Assembly: GCA_016184455.1 (NCBI GenBank)
Contig: JACPCS010000106.1
Span: forward strand, 1-64,000
Source: Acidobacteriota bacterium
GTDB taxonomy: Bacteria > Acidobacteriota > Vicinamibacteria > Vicinamibacterales > UBA2999
Length of the DNA: 64,000 nt
Reading direction: 5' to 3'
Position numbers and translations under genes: made by a program. Within the stretch, counting starts at the first letter, position 1, and every line of letters starts with the position of its first letter. Positions 8,570-17,488 of this stretch are shown here, piece after piece. The notes below the pieces were generated by a model. It ran no database searches. It was given only the letters and a program-made list of their open reading frames with translations, and was not told where the DNA came from.

Positions 8570-10336
8570 ATGGCGCTTCGACGTGGCATTGCCCTCGTGG
8601 TGGCTCTCATCGGCCTCGCGGCCGTCGTGTCCGTCAGCGGAATGCTGTTTCTCTACGCGCTGACGCTCGGCGGGCCGTCGGTCCCCGACCGCGCGACGCT
8701 CGTCATCCGCCCGGGCGGCGAGTTGCTCGAGCGCCAGCCCGACGACGTGGTCGGGCAGGTGCTGGGGCGCGACGCGGCAAGCCTCCGCGGCTTCGTCGAG
8801 AGCCTGCGGAAGGCCAAGCGCGACCCGCGGATCGCGGCGGTGCTGCTGCGCCCGTCGGCGCTCGACACGCCCTTCTGGGGCAAGCTGCAGGAACTGCGCG
8901 ACGCGATCCTCGATTTCCGGCAGTCGGGCAAGCCGGTCATCGCGTACCTCGAATACGGCGGCGACCGCGAGTACTACGTCGCGAGCGCCGCCGATCGCAT
9001 CTTTCTGCTGCCGACGAGCCCGCTCGATGTGACCGGCATCGCGTCGTACGAGGTGTTCCTGCGCGGCACGCTCGATCGGATCGGCGCTATTCCCGACTTC
9101 GTCCGCATCGGCGCGTACAAGACCGCACCCAACCAGCTGACCGAGCGCGGATTCACGCCGGCGCACCGTGAGATGACCGAGTCGCTCAATCGCGATCTCT
9201 ACGAGCAGATTGTTCGCGGGATCGCGGACGCCCGGCGGAAGGACGTCGCCGAGGTGCGGCGGCTCTTCGACGAGGGACCGTTCCCGCCGGAAGCGGCGCG
9301 CCGTGCCGGCCTCGTGGACGACCTCGGCTATCTGGATCAGCTCGACGACCGTGTTGCGGCGCTGAAGCAGGGCGGATCGGCGCGCCCGCTCCTCGAAGAA
9401 TCCGCGTATCAGCGCGTCAGTCCCGCAGCGGCCGGTATCCGGCCGCAGTCGCGCATCGCGGTGCTGTACGTCTCGGGCGTCATCGTCTCCGGCCGGAGCG
9501 GCTACGACGTCATGAACGGCCCCACAGCCGGTTCCGACACGATCGTCGAGCAGCTGCAGCGCATCCGCGATGACGACTCTATTCGGGCGATCGTGGTCCG
9601 CGTCGACAGTCCAGGTGGGTCGTCGGTGGCGTCCGACGTCATTTGGCGCGAGCTGATGATCACGCGCGACGGCAGGCCGTCGCGGCCGCTCATCGTGTCG
9701 ATGTCGGACCTGGCGGCCTCGGGCGGCTACTACATCTCGATGCCCGCGCACGTCATCGTCGCCCAGCCGGCGACCCTGACCGGATCCATTGGCGTGTTTG
9801 GAGGCAAGTTCGCCATTGCGGGGATGCTGGAGAAGCTGGGCATCACCACCGAGACGGTCACCTCGGGCCGCAACGCTGCCATCGATTCGCCGTTCGCGCC
9901 GTTCACGCCGGACCAGCGGACGAAGGTGATGGCGTACATGGAGGAGTTCTATCGAGGTTTCGTGCAGAAGGTGGCTGCGTCGCGGCGGATGCGTCCCGAA
10001 CAGATCGACGCCGTGGCGCAGGGGCGCGTGTGGACGGGGCAGCAGGCGCGGGAGCACGGGCTGGTTGACGCGCTTGGCGGCCTCGACCGTGCGGTGGCAA
10101 TTGCCCAGGAGCGGGCTGGCATCGCGGCGGATGAGGACGTGGAACTGGTGACCTACCCGCCGCGTCGCACGCTGTTCGAGGCGCTGACGGAGCGGCTCGA
10201 GTCGTCGAGCGTCGGCGTCTGGGCGCAGCTCGTGACAGGGGCGGACGTGAGGGCGATGGCGGCGGTGACGGCCCCCCTGCGCCTCTTCCGCCGTGGCGAG
10301 CCGCTGGCGCTGATGCCCTGGGTGTTCGTGCGCTGA
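8570..10336 (+). CDS. sppA: Signal peptide peptidase SppA, 67-kDa type
   Basis: The 588-residue membrane serine peptidase has two tandem ClpP-like domains. There is an N-terminal membrane anchor (about residues 8-30), the general-base lysine K184 in IGAYKTAPNQ, and the nucleophile S384 in LAASGGYY, followed by TLTGSIGVFGGKF. SppA degrades signal peptides released after secretion. The start is well supported: AGGAGG lies 7 nt upstream of ATG 8570. It is divergent from the FKBP gene and probably stands alone. Confidence 0.95.
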   Translation: MALRRGIALVVALIGLAAVVSVSGMLFLYALTLGGPSVPDRATLVIRPGGELLERQPDDVVGQVLGRDAASLRGFVESLRKAKRDPRIAAVLLRPSALDTPFWGKLQELRDAILDFRQSGKPVIAYLEYGGDREYYVASAADRIFLLPTSPLDVTGIASYEVFLRGTLDRIGAIPDFVRIGAYKTAPNQLTERGFTPAHREMTESLNRDLYEQIVRGIADARRKDVAEVRRLFDEGPFPPEAARRAGLVDDLGYLDQLDDRVAALKQGGSARPLLEESAYQRVSPAAAGIRPQSRIAVLYVSGVIVSGRSGYDVMNGPTAGSDTIVEQLQRIRDDDSIRAIVVRVDSPGGSSVASDVIWRELMITRDGRPSRPLIVSMSDLAASGGYYISMPAHVIVAQPATLTGSIGVFGGKFAIAGMLEKLGITTETVTSGRNAAIDSPFAPFTPDQRTKVMAYMEEFYRGFVQKVAASRRMRPEQIDAVAQGRVWTGQQAREHGLVDALGGLDRAVAIAQERAGIAADEDVELVTYPPRRTLFEALTERLESSSVGVWAQLVTGADVRAMAAVTAPLRLFRRGEPLALMPWVFVR

Positions 10337-10348
10337 CCCGCGCGTCGC

Positions 10349-10876
10349 TCAGTGCGACGGCACGGGCTGCTCGACTGGAAGGAGCGCCCGGGCGCCGATG
10401 CGGGCGGCGGCGGCCGTCAGCGCATCCCGCACGGCTTCGACCGTCAGTTCGGTGCTGGCAGTGGAGGCGACCCCCAGCGCCGCGCGAGCCCTCGCCGCGA
10501 CCGGTTCCGTGTCCGCCGGCGACGAGACCTCGACGCGCTCGATGGCGCCGTCGCGCGTGACAAACGCGGCCGCGTCCATCGTCCCGTCATTCGATCGCGA
10601 GAAGCCGATCCGCTCGAGCCAACGATCCTGGTCGTAGAAATCCCACCGATCGATCTTGCCGTCCTCGTCGAGATCGATCGCGATCGATGACACCTGGACG
10701 CCGTTGGTCTCGGCCGTGGCGTCGTTGCGACCGTTGCGGTTGGCGTCGAAGACCAGTTGTCGCAGCCGCCCTTGGCCGTCATACTCCGCGCGCGGCTCGT
10801 CCGCGGAACGCGACGAGTCGCAGCCGACCGCGAGCAGCAGCAGAAGGAGCGCTGATGTGGAACGGCGATGCGGCGT
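10349..10876 (-). CDS. Putative lipoprotein with calcium-loop-like repeats, probable ACG start
   Basis: The frame reads back from the stop at 10349 to a hydrophobic segment of leucines ending in a lipobox (LLAVGC), then two aspartate-rich loops, FDANRNGRND and DLDEDGKIDRWDF, like EF-hand or dockerin calcium loops. No ATG, GTG or TTG occurs in frame upstream of the signal peptide. Instead ACG at 10876-10874 stands 6 nt after AAGGAG, a perfect ribosome-binding spacing, giving 175 residues. The first canonical start (GTG 10693) would remove the signal and first loop. So either ACG is used or an ATG has mutated or been misread. Convergent with sppA. Function unknown. Confidence 0.6.
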   Translation of the reverse strand, partial: TPHRRSTSALLLLLLAVGCDSSRSADEPRAEYDGQGRLRQLVFDANRNGRNDATAETNGVQVSSIAIDLDEDGKIDRWDFYDQDRWLERIGFSRSNDGTMDAAAFVTRDGAIERVEVSSPADTEPVAARARAALGVASTASTELTVEAVRDALTAAAARIGARALLPVEQPVPSH

Positions 10877-11279
10877 AGTGGTCTCCTTGATTGGAACGCG
10901 CCGAGCGGAGCAACGGTCGTGCCCGCTTTGCTCCGCAGCCGCAACCAGGAGATGCGAAACGATTTACTCGACGCGCGCCGCGGGACGATCCCGGGTCCCC
11001 CTACACGGCCAGTCGTTCGCGTCGTTGGCGCGAGCCACACAAAACGAGGCCAGCCAAAACCGAAATCGCGTAACGAATTCCGTGTGCAGATGTGTGCAAC
11101 ACGCCGGCAGGTGACGTGCGCGCCGCCCGCAGCTGCAGAAGGTAACGCGCAGAACCGTAACGAGTTGACGAATCCAACCGTCTCGGGTTCAGCCCGGATC
11201 GCGTCTTGCTCGCCCGCGACTGCTCGGCCGTACCCGTCGCGCCGATGCGACACCACACACCCGCGCAACGGCGGCCTCC
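10877..11279. other. 403-bp gap between the lipoprotein and pseudopilin genes
   Basis: I find no convincing gene here. It contains the AAGGAG site of the leftward lipoprotein gene at its left end and must hold promoters for two divergent genes. A stretch around 11040-11180 is less G+C-rich than the surroundings (CAAAACGAGG, CCGTAACGAGTTGACG). I see no clear hairpin or repeat. Confidence 0.5.
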
Positions 11280-11897
11280 ATGAGACACGCTCCGGGCGGA
11301 TTCACGCTCATCGAGCTCGTGGTCGTTCTGACCTCGATCGCGGTGCTGGCGCTCGCGCTCAGCCCTGCCGCGATCAGCTTCGTCCACGACGCTCGCGTCG
11401 TCCGCACCCGACAGGACACCGAAGCCATCTTCCTGGCCATCGTGCGCTTCTCGTTCGACAACGGATTCTTTCCGCAGTGGACCCGTGCGAACGACGGCGG
11501 TCCCGGCACCACGGCGGACAAAATCGACATCCTGGTCGGTGACGGGAGCGTGCCGGTCGTGGCAGACGACAATCTGTGGAGGCACGGGACGAGCGATCGT
11601 CTGGCGCATCAGCTCACGTCCAACACGCCGGGCTATGCCATGCGGACTGCACTGGCGTTCGGCTGGAACGGACCGTATCTGTACGGCGGCGTTGCCCCCG
11701 ATGCGTGGAATCACCAGTACCTGGTCAACATCGGCTTGATCAGCGCCGGTTCCCAGGTGGAGGCGGGCGATGCCGCGACGAGGTACGCGGTGTGGGTGAT
11801 CTCCGCCGGGCCCGACGGTGTGCTGGAGACGCCACCGATGCAGCCGATGACCACCGCCGAGGCGTCTGGCGACGACATCGGCGTGCGGGTGCAGTAG
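11280..11897 (+). CDS. Type II secretion/type IV pilus pseudopilin (GspG-like)
   Basis: The 205-residue protein has a short basic leader MRHAPGG followed by FTLIELVVVLTSIAVLALAL, the classic class III prepilin signal cut before F8 by prepilin peptidase, with E12 at the +5 position. The C-terminal domain has the loop pattern of a GspG-type pseudopilin (AWNHQYLVNIG, VISAGPDGVLETPP). It should be a minor or major subunit of a secretion pseudopilus or pilus. No other secretion genes are adjacent, so it is an orphan here. It ends 3 bp before the convergent PpiD-like gene. Confidence 0.85.
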   Translation: MRHAPGGFTLIELVVVLTSIAVLALALSPAAISFVHDARVVRTRQDTEAIFLAIVRFSFDNGFFPQWTRANDGGPGTTADKIDILVGDGSVPVVADDNLWRHGTSDRLAHQLTSNTPGYAMRTALAFGWNGPYLYGGVAPDAWNHQYLVNIGLISAGSQVEAGDAATRYAVWVISAGPDGVLETPPMQPMTTAEASGDDIGVRVQ

Positions 11898-11900
11898 TAA

Positions 11901-13844
11901 CTACAGCGCAGCATTCGCCGCCAGCATCCGCTGGACGACGTTCTGGCGGATTTCGATGTCCATCCGCTCCTTCGCACGCGCCATGTAGGCCGTGAAGAAG
12001 CGGCCGCGGCGGTCCGCCAGCAGCTGCTCGCGGAACGCTTCCCTCGCCACGGCGAACTCCTCGGGGGTCACCTCGTCGCGCTCGACCACGCGAACGATCA
12101 CGGTGGAGTCGTTGGTCGTCATCGGATCGCTGACGCTGCCTGTCGGAAGGCTGAATGCGACCTTGTCGACCTCGGCGTTCACGCCGATGTCGGGCAGCGG
12201 TGAGCCGCGCGGGATGAGCTGCGTGTCCTTGGCCTGGAACCCCTGGGCCTTCGCCGCGGCCGCAAAATCGGACGCGCCCTTCAGCGCCGCGGCGATCTGC
12301 CCGGCGCGCTGCCGGCTCAGCTCCGTCGCCCGCGTGCGAATCACGTCGTCGCGCACGCGGTCGCGCACCTGATCGAGCGTCGGCACGTACGGATCGCGCC
12401 GGCCGGCGAGCGCGATGAACACCGGCCCGCGCGGCGAATCGAACGCGCCGCTGACCTGGCCTTCCTGGAGGCCGAAGGCCGCCGCGGCGACCTGCGGCGC
12501 GACGCCAAGGGTCGGGACCGGGTCGTCCTGGCCGAAGAAGTCGCTCTCGGTGACGGTGAGGCCCGACTCGCGGCCGACCGTGTCGAGATCCCCTGGATCG
12601 TTGATCCTGTTCGCGAGCTCCGTGGCCCGCGTGCCGAGCTGCTCGGCCGCGCGCTCGGTCCGCAGCTGCTCTTCGATCTGCGTGCGGACCTCTTCGAACG
12701 GCCGCGTCACGGCCGGCTTCTTGTCGACCAGCTTGATGATGTGGAAGCCGTACTGCGTTCGGACGATGTCGCTCAGCTGGCCCGGCTCGAGCGCAAACGC
12801 CGCCGTCTCGAACTCCGGGACCATCCGCCCGCGGTTGAAGTAGTCGAGATCGCCGCCGTTGTCGCGCGACCCGGGGTCTTCGGAGAACTTCTTCGCCAGC
12901 TCCGCGAAATCGGCGCCTGCCTTCGCCTGCTGCAGGACCGATTCCGCCTGCGTGCGGACGGCCGCTTCGTCCTTGCCGGAGGTGTTCAGCAGGATGTGGC
13001 TCGCGCGGATCTGCTCGGGCGTCTGGTACTGGTTGATGTTGTTGTTGTAGTACCGCTGCGCCTCGGTCACCGGAATGACGATCCGCTTCTGCGCCTGTTC
13101 GCGGTCGAGCAGCAGCATTTTGACCTTGCGCTGCTCGCCGACCCGGTACGTCTCCTTGTGCGAGTCGAAGTAGGACGCCACGTCCGCGTCGGAGACGGTG
13201 ACCTGATTGCGGAACGCGTCGGCCGTCAGCGCCACCACCTGCAGCTTGACGCGCTCGTTGCGCAGCTCGAACTCCCGCTCGACCTCGGCATCCGACACCG
13301 CCATCCAGTCGGTCAGCGCCGCGCGCAGCTTGTCGATCATCAGGCTGCGCCGCAGGTTCTCCTCGAACATCGCCTTGGTCATCGGCGGGATCTGGCTGCG
13401 CAGGATCTGCTCGTACCGCTGCTCGCCGATGAAGCGCCCGTTTTCCTGCAGGCCGGGCATCGCGAAGATCTGCTGCGCGAGCTCCTCGTCGCTCACCTCG
13501 ATGCCGTGGCGCTCGGCCTCGGTGAGGGCCGCCTGCTCGTCGATCATCTGCTGCAGGATCTGCTGCTCGATGCCGAGCTGCCGGAGCAGCTGATCGCTCA
13601 GCTGGCCGCCATACGCGGTGCGATACGCCTGCATCTGCGCGTTGTACCGCTGCTGGAACTGCGCCACCGTGACGGTGCGCCCCTCGACGTCCGCAATCAC
13701 CTCACCTGGCGCCGCGCCGACGCCGACCGCCGTGGTGTCGTCGAGGAAGCTGGGGATGTAGAACACGATGAAGGCGAGCACCACCAGGGCGAGGCTCCAT
13801 TTCAGCCAGCCCTTGTGGCGCCGCATCCGGTCGAGCATGGTCAT
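11901..13844 (-). CDS. SurA/PpiD-like periplasmic peptidyl-prolyl isomerase chaperone
   Basis: The 647-residue protein has a short cytoplasmic start, one membrane helix (WSLALVVLAFIVFYIPSFL, about residues 16-34), a SurA_N-like helical chaperone region, and a parvulin domain (RASHILLNTSG to YGFHIIKL, about residues 275-370). A second, more diverged parvulin-like region follows. The layout matches PpiD, an inner-membrane-anchored chaperone that helps outer-membrane and secreted proteins leave the Sec channel. It is transcribed alone on the minus strand between plus-strand genes. Confidence 0.88.
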   Translation of the reverse strand: MTMLDRMRRHKGWLKWSLALVVLAFIVFYIPSFLDDTTAVGVGAAPGEVIADVEGRTVTVAQFQQRYNAQMQAYRTAYGGQLSDQLLRQLGIEQQILQQMIDEQAALTEAERHGIEVSDEELAQQIFAMPGLQENGRFIGEQRYEQILRSQIPPMTKAMFEENLRRSLMIDKLRAALTDWMAVSDAEVEREFELRNERVKLQVVALTADAFRNQVTVSDADVASYFDSHKETYRVGEQRKVKMLLLDREQAQKRIVIPVTEAQRYYNNNINQYQTPEQIRASHILLNTSGKDEAAVRTQAESVLQQAKAGADFAELAKKFSEDPGSRDNGGDLDYFNRGRMVPEFETAAFALEPGQLSDIVRTQYGFHIIKLVDKKPAVTRPFEEVRTQIEEQLRTERAAEQLGTRATELANRINDPGDLDTVGRESGLTVTESDFFGQDDPVPTLGVAPQVAAAAFGLQEGQVSGAFDSPRGPVFIALAGRRDPYVPTLDQVRDRVRDDVIRTRATELSRQRAGQIAAALKGASDFAAAAKAQGFQAKDTQLIPRGSPLPDIGVNAEVDKVAFSLPTGSVSDPMTTNDSTVIVRVVERDEVTPEEFAVAREAFREQLLADRRGRFFTAYMARAKERMDIEIRQNVVQRMLAANAAL

Positions 13845-13997
13845 GGGAGAAGATCCTGTTCCAAAAACCCCATCTTACCGCCGAACGGCTCAGGCCTGAA
13901 GCCCACAGCCATGTTAATATTTGTCCGATCTAGAAGAACTTAGCGGCGTTCCAAGCCGCCTGACGCATGCCCTATTCCGTTCCCGCCGTGGCCAGCG

Positions 13998-15092
13998 GTG
14001 ACATCGATCTCCAGCCAGTTTGACGTCGCGCACCACATGGCTCGCGGTGCCCGCCGTCTCGACTTTGCCAGCCACGTCAAGGCCCGGCTGCGCGCCCTGA
14101 AGTCGCGTCTCGACCGCCCCAACACCGTGATCGACACCGTCCGCGACGTGAACGCGACGCTCGATCCGCACAAAGTGGCGGGCTGGCTCGTCCATCAGGC
14201 CGAGGATTGGATCCCGGCGCCCTGCTGGGCTGTCGTGGCGCCCGATCAGGCGGGGCAGCTGGCGGTGCTGGCTGACAAGGGACTCAGCCCGGCGCTTGGG
14301 CCGTCAGTCCGCGGCGTGGCGGAATGGGTCGCCGAGCAGGGCATCGAGCTCGCGGTCGCCGACCTGGGCTCCGACGCTCGGTTCAACGGCGCGATGAGTG
14401 GAACGGCTCTGGCATTCCCGCTCCGCGCCCGCAACCGCACGGTGGGCGTGCTCGTCGGCCTCGATCCGCTGCCGTCTGCGACGGCGCCAACGGTCGGGTC
14501 GGCGGTGCTCTCGACCCTGCACACGGTGCTCGAGCCGGCGGCGATCGCTCTCGACAACGCGCTGACGCTGCAGCGTGCGGAAGCGCTATCGGTGACCGAC
14601 GATCTCACGGGGCTGTCGAACTCGCGCTACCTCAACCTCGTGCTCCGGCGGGAAGAGAAGCGGTCGGCGCGCAGCGGCCGGCCGCTGTCGCTGTTGTTCA
14701 TCGACATGGACGGCTTCAAGAACGTGAACACCCAGCACGGGCACCTGGCGGGCAGCAGGGCGCTCGTCGAGGTGGCGATGGTCATCCGCGGCTGCGCCCG
14801 CGAGACCGACGTCGTGGCGAGGTTCGGGGGAGACGAGTTTGCCGTCATCCTGCCCGACACCGGGCGGGAGGGCGCCATGTTCGTCGCCGAGCGCGTTTGC
14901 GATCGTCTTCGCGCCTTCCGGTTCCTCCAGGGCGACCGTCTGGACGTCCGCCTGACCGCGTCGATCGGCGTGGCCACCCTGCCGGACGTGACCGGATCGG
15001 CTGAAGAATTGTTGCGGGCGGCCGATCGGGCGATGTACCGCGTGAAGGACACAGGCAAGAACGGCATTTTCGTGGCCGAGAAAGGAACGTAA
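13998..15092 (+). CDS. Diguanylate cyclase with GAF-like sensor domain
   Basis: The 364-residue protein has a GAF-like domain at about residues 50-185 and a GGDEF domain at about 200-360. The catalytic motif is GGDEF (277-281), and the inhibitory RxxD (RETD, 268-271) sits five residues before it, so product inhibition is likely kept. It makes cyclic di-GMP from two GTP. There is no membrane segment, so it is cytosolic. The start is GTG 13998. Its stop codon is followed immediately by the mreB start codon, tying cyclic di-GMP synthesis to the rod-shape operon. Confidence 0.92.
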   Translation: MTSISSQFDVAHHMARGARRLDFASHVKARLRALKSRLDRPNTVIDTVRDVNATLDPHKVAGWLVHQAEDWIPAPCWAVVAPDQAGQLAVLADKGLSPALGPSVRGVAEWVAEQGIELAVADLGSDARFNGAMSGTALAFPLRARNRTVGVLVGLDPLPSATAPTVGSAVLSTLHTVLEPAAIALDNALTLQRAEALSVTDDLTGLSNSRYLNLVLRREEKRSARSGRPLSLLFIDMDGFKNVNTQHGHLAGSRALVEVAMVIRGCARETDVVARFGGDEFAVILPDTGREGAMFVAERVCDRLRAFRFLQGDRLDVRLTASIGVATLPDVTGSAEELLRAADRAMYRVKDTGKNGIFVAEKGT

Positions 15093-16118
15093 TTGGGCCT
15101 CGGCTCTTTCTTTTCGCTGTTTTCGAACGACCTGGCGATCGACCTCGGAACCGCCAACACCTGCGTGTACGCGCGCGGCAAGGGGATTGTCGTCAACGAG
15201 CCGTCGATCGTCGCGATCAACAAGATCAACGGGCGCGTCGAGGCCGTCGGCAAGGACGCCAAGGAGATGCTCGGCCGGACGCCCGGGAACATCGTCGCCA
15301 TCAAGCCGATGAAGGACGGCGTCATCGCGGACTTCGAAGTCACCGAGAAGATGCTGACCTACTTCATCAAGAAGGCGCACAACCGGAACGTCTGGGTGCG
15401 TCCGCGGATCGTCATCGGCGTGCCGTCGGAGATCACGCAGGTGGAGAAGCGCGCGGTGAAGGACAGCGCCTACCGCGCCAAGGCCAGCGAGGTGCACCTC
15501 GTGGAAGAGGCGATGGCCGCGGCGATCGGCGCTGGCATGCCGATCACCGAGCCGTCCGGCAACATGATCGTCGACATCGGCGGCGGGACCACCGACATCG
15601 CCGTCATCTCGCTTGCCGGCATCGTCTACAGCAAAGCGGTGCGCGTGGCCGGGAACGAAATGGATGAGGCGATCATCCAGTACATCAAGAAGACGTACAA
15701 CCTGCTCATCGGCGAGCGCACCTCGGAGCAGATCAAGATGGAAATCGGCTCTGCCTATCCGCTCGACGAGAAGATGACGATGGAGATCAAGGGGCGGCAC
15801 CTGATCGAGGGCGTGCCGAAGACGATCACCATCACGGACGAGGAGATTCGCGAGGCGCTCGCCGAGACGGTCAACGTCATCGTCGACGCGGTGCGCGTGG
15901 CGCTCGAGCGCACGCCGCCGGAGCTGTCGGCCGATATCGTCGACCGCGGCATCGTGCTGACGGGCGGCGGATCGCTGCTCAAGAACCTGGACAAGCGGCT
16001 CCGGGAAGAGACGGGCCTGCCGCTCGCAATGGCCGAGGACCCGCTCTCGTCCGTGGTGCTCGGCGCCGGCAAGATGCTCTCGGACTTCAATCTGCTGCGG
16101 AAGATCTCCATCGACTAA
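15093..16118 (+). CDS. mreB: Rod-shape-determining actin homologue MreB
   Basis: The 341-residue protein has actin-fold phosphate loops: [13 protein letters not shown] near the N-terminus and [13 protein letters not shown] at about residue 160. MreB filaments guide the elongasome that inserts new wall along the cell length. The start is TTG 15093, directly after the TAA of the diguanylate cyclase, and gives [19 protein letters not shown], the usual amphipathic N-terminus. It is followed by mreC, mreD, mrdA and rodA in the canonical order. Confidence 0.98.
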   Translation: MGLGSFFSLFSNDLAIDLGTANTCVYARGKGIVVNEPSIVAINKINGRVEAVGKDAKEMLGRTPGNIVAIKPMKDGVIADFEVTEKMLTYFIKKAHNRNVWVRPRIVIGVPSEITQVEKRAVKDSAYRAKASEVHLVEEAMAAAIGAGMPITEPSGNMIVDIGGGTTDIAVISLAGIVYSKAVRVAGNEMDEAIIQYIKKTYNLLIGERTSEQIKMEIGSAYPLDEKMTMEIKGRHLIEGVPKTITITDEEIREALAETVNVIVDAVRVALERTPPELSADIVDRGIVLTGGGSLLKNLDKRLREETGLPLAMAEDPLSSVVLGAGKMLSDFNLLRKISID

Positions 16119-16125
16119 CCACGCG

Positions 16126-16977
16126 ATGGCGCTGCTCGATATCCGCCAGCGCACCGGCTATCTCTTCGTCGGCCTGACCGTCGGCCATATCGTCCTCATT
16201 TCGGCGCAGGTCAACACGGCCCGCGGTGTGCCGGTGCTCGAGGCCGTCACCTTCGGCGTCTTCGCCGAGGTCCAGCGCGCCGCCTCGACCGCCATTGGCA
16301 GCCTGCGCTCCTCATGGACCGACTACGTCGCGCTGCAGGAGGTCCGGCGCGAGAACGAGCGCCTGCGGACGGAAGTGGCTCAGCTTCAGGTCCGGCTGCA
16401 GCAGGAGCGGGCGCTGGCCGAGCGCGCACGCACGCTCGAGTCGCTCCTGGACCTGCGGTCGGAGGCGGAACTGCCGACGGTGGCGGCGACCGTGATTGCC
16501 GGCGGCGCCAGCCCCGACTTTCGCACGATGACCGTCGACAAGGGCACGGCCGACGGGGTTCGCGCCGATATGGCAGTTATCGCGCCCGCGGGGGTCGTCG
16601 GCCGGGTGATCACGCCGACGCCCCGGGCGGCCAAGGTCCAGCTGCTGATCGACCGGAACGCCGCCGCCGGCGCGCTGGTGGAACGTTCCCGGGCCCAGGG
16701 CGTGGCGGTCGGCACCGGCGGGGAACTCCGGCTCGATTACGTATCTGGAACGGCCGATGTCGAGGTTGGGGACACGGTGGTGACCTCCGGAATCGACGGC
16801 ATTTACCCTAAGGGCTTTGTCATAGGTCAGATAGAATCTGTAGAGCGGGGCCAGGGCGCGTTCAGCGCGATTGTCGTCCGTCCGGCCGTTGATTTTTCGT
16901 CGCTCGAGGCGGTGTTGATTGTCGTGGCGCCGCCGGCGGCCTCGGCTAAGGACGCAGCGCAGGGGCCGCGGGAGTGA
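16126..16977 (+). CDS. mreC: Rod-shape-determining protein MreC
   Basis: The 283-residue protein has an N-terminal membrane anchor (about residues 12-30), a periplasmic coiled coil (VRRENERLRTEVAQLQVRLQ, about 70-105), and the two beta-barrel domains of MreC with GVVGRVITPTP and VVTSGIDGIYPKG. MreC is the bitopic scaffold that activates PBP2-RodA. It starts 7 bp after mreB and overlaps mreD by 4 bp, so the two are translationally coupled. Confidence 0.96.
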   Translation: MALLDIRQRTGYLFVGLTVGHIVLISAQVNTARGVPVLEAVTFGVFAEVQRAASTAIGSLRSSWTDYVALQEVRRENERLRTEVAQLQVRLQQERALAERARTLESLLDLRSEAELPTVAATVIAGGASPDFRTMTVDKGTADGVRADMAVIAPAGVVGRVITPTPRAAKVQLLIDRNAAAGALVERSRAQGVAVGTGGELRLDYVSGTADVEVGDTVVTSGIDGIYPKGFVIGQIESVERGQGAFSAIVVRPAVDFSSLEAVLIVVAPPAASAKDAAQGPRE

Positions 16978-17474
16978 AGGCCGTCGCGGTCCTCATCGCG
17001 ATAGCTCTGGCGCTCGCGTTGCAGACGACTCTGGCGCGGTTTCTCGTCGGCGGCACCGCGGCGGTCGATCTCGTACTCGTCGTGGTCGTCTATGTCGCGC
17101 TGACGAGCGGTCCGGTCACCGGGATGTTTGCGGGGAGTCTGGCAGGGCTGGTTCAGGATGCCCTGTCGAGCGGGATCATCGGGGTCGGCGGGCTGGCCAA
17201 GTCGGTCGTCGGCTTTGTGACCGGCGCCATTGGCCAGCAGTTCATCGTCACCGCGGCGCTGCCGCGCCTGCTGATCTTTCTGGCGGCCACAGCGGCGCAC
17301 GCGGCGGTGTTCATGGGACTGTATGTGCTGCTCGGGCTGCGATCGTTCCCCTCGCCGTGGGCGGCGATTGCGAGTCAGGCCGTCGGCAACGCGGCGATCG
17401 GCATGATCGCGTTCACGCTGATCGAGTCGCTGCCGGGCGTGGTCGAGCGGAGACGCATGAGGAGACGGCTCTAA
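16974..17474 (+). CDS. mreD: Rod-shape-determining protein MreD
   Basis: The 166-residue protein is almost wholly hydrophobic, with about five membrane helices, including the MreD-type pattern FVGGTAAVDLVLVVVVYVAL and FAGSLAGLVQDALSSGIIG. It is the small integral membrane partner of MreC. The start GTG 16974 overlaps the mreC stop (GTGA). It ends 14 bp before mrdA. Confidence 0.93.
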   Translation: MKAVAVLIAIALALALQTTLARFLVGGTAAVDLVLVVVVYVALTSGPVTGMFAGSLAGLVQDALSSGIIGVGGLAKSVVGFVTGAIGQQFIVTAALPRLLIFLAATAAHAAVFMGLYVLLGLRSFPSPWAAIASQAVGNAAIGMIAFTLIESLPGVVERRRMRRRL

Positions 17475-17488
17475 CAACTGGCAACTGA

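Noticed and set aside
10444-11268. A minus-strand frame that covers the gap between the lipoprotein and pseudopilin genes
   Set aside because: It is Arg/Ser-rich, overlaps the lipoprotein in another frame and shows no recognisable segment.
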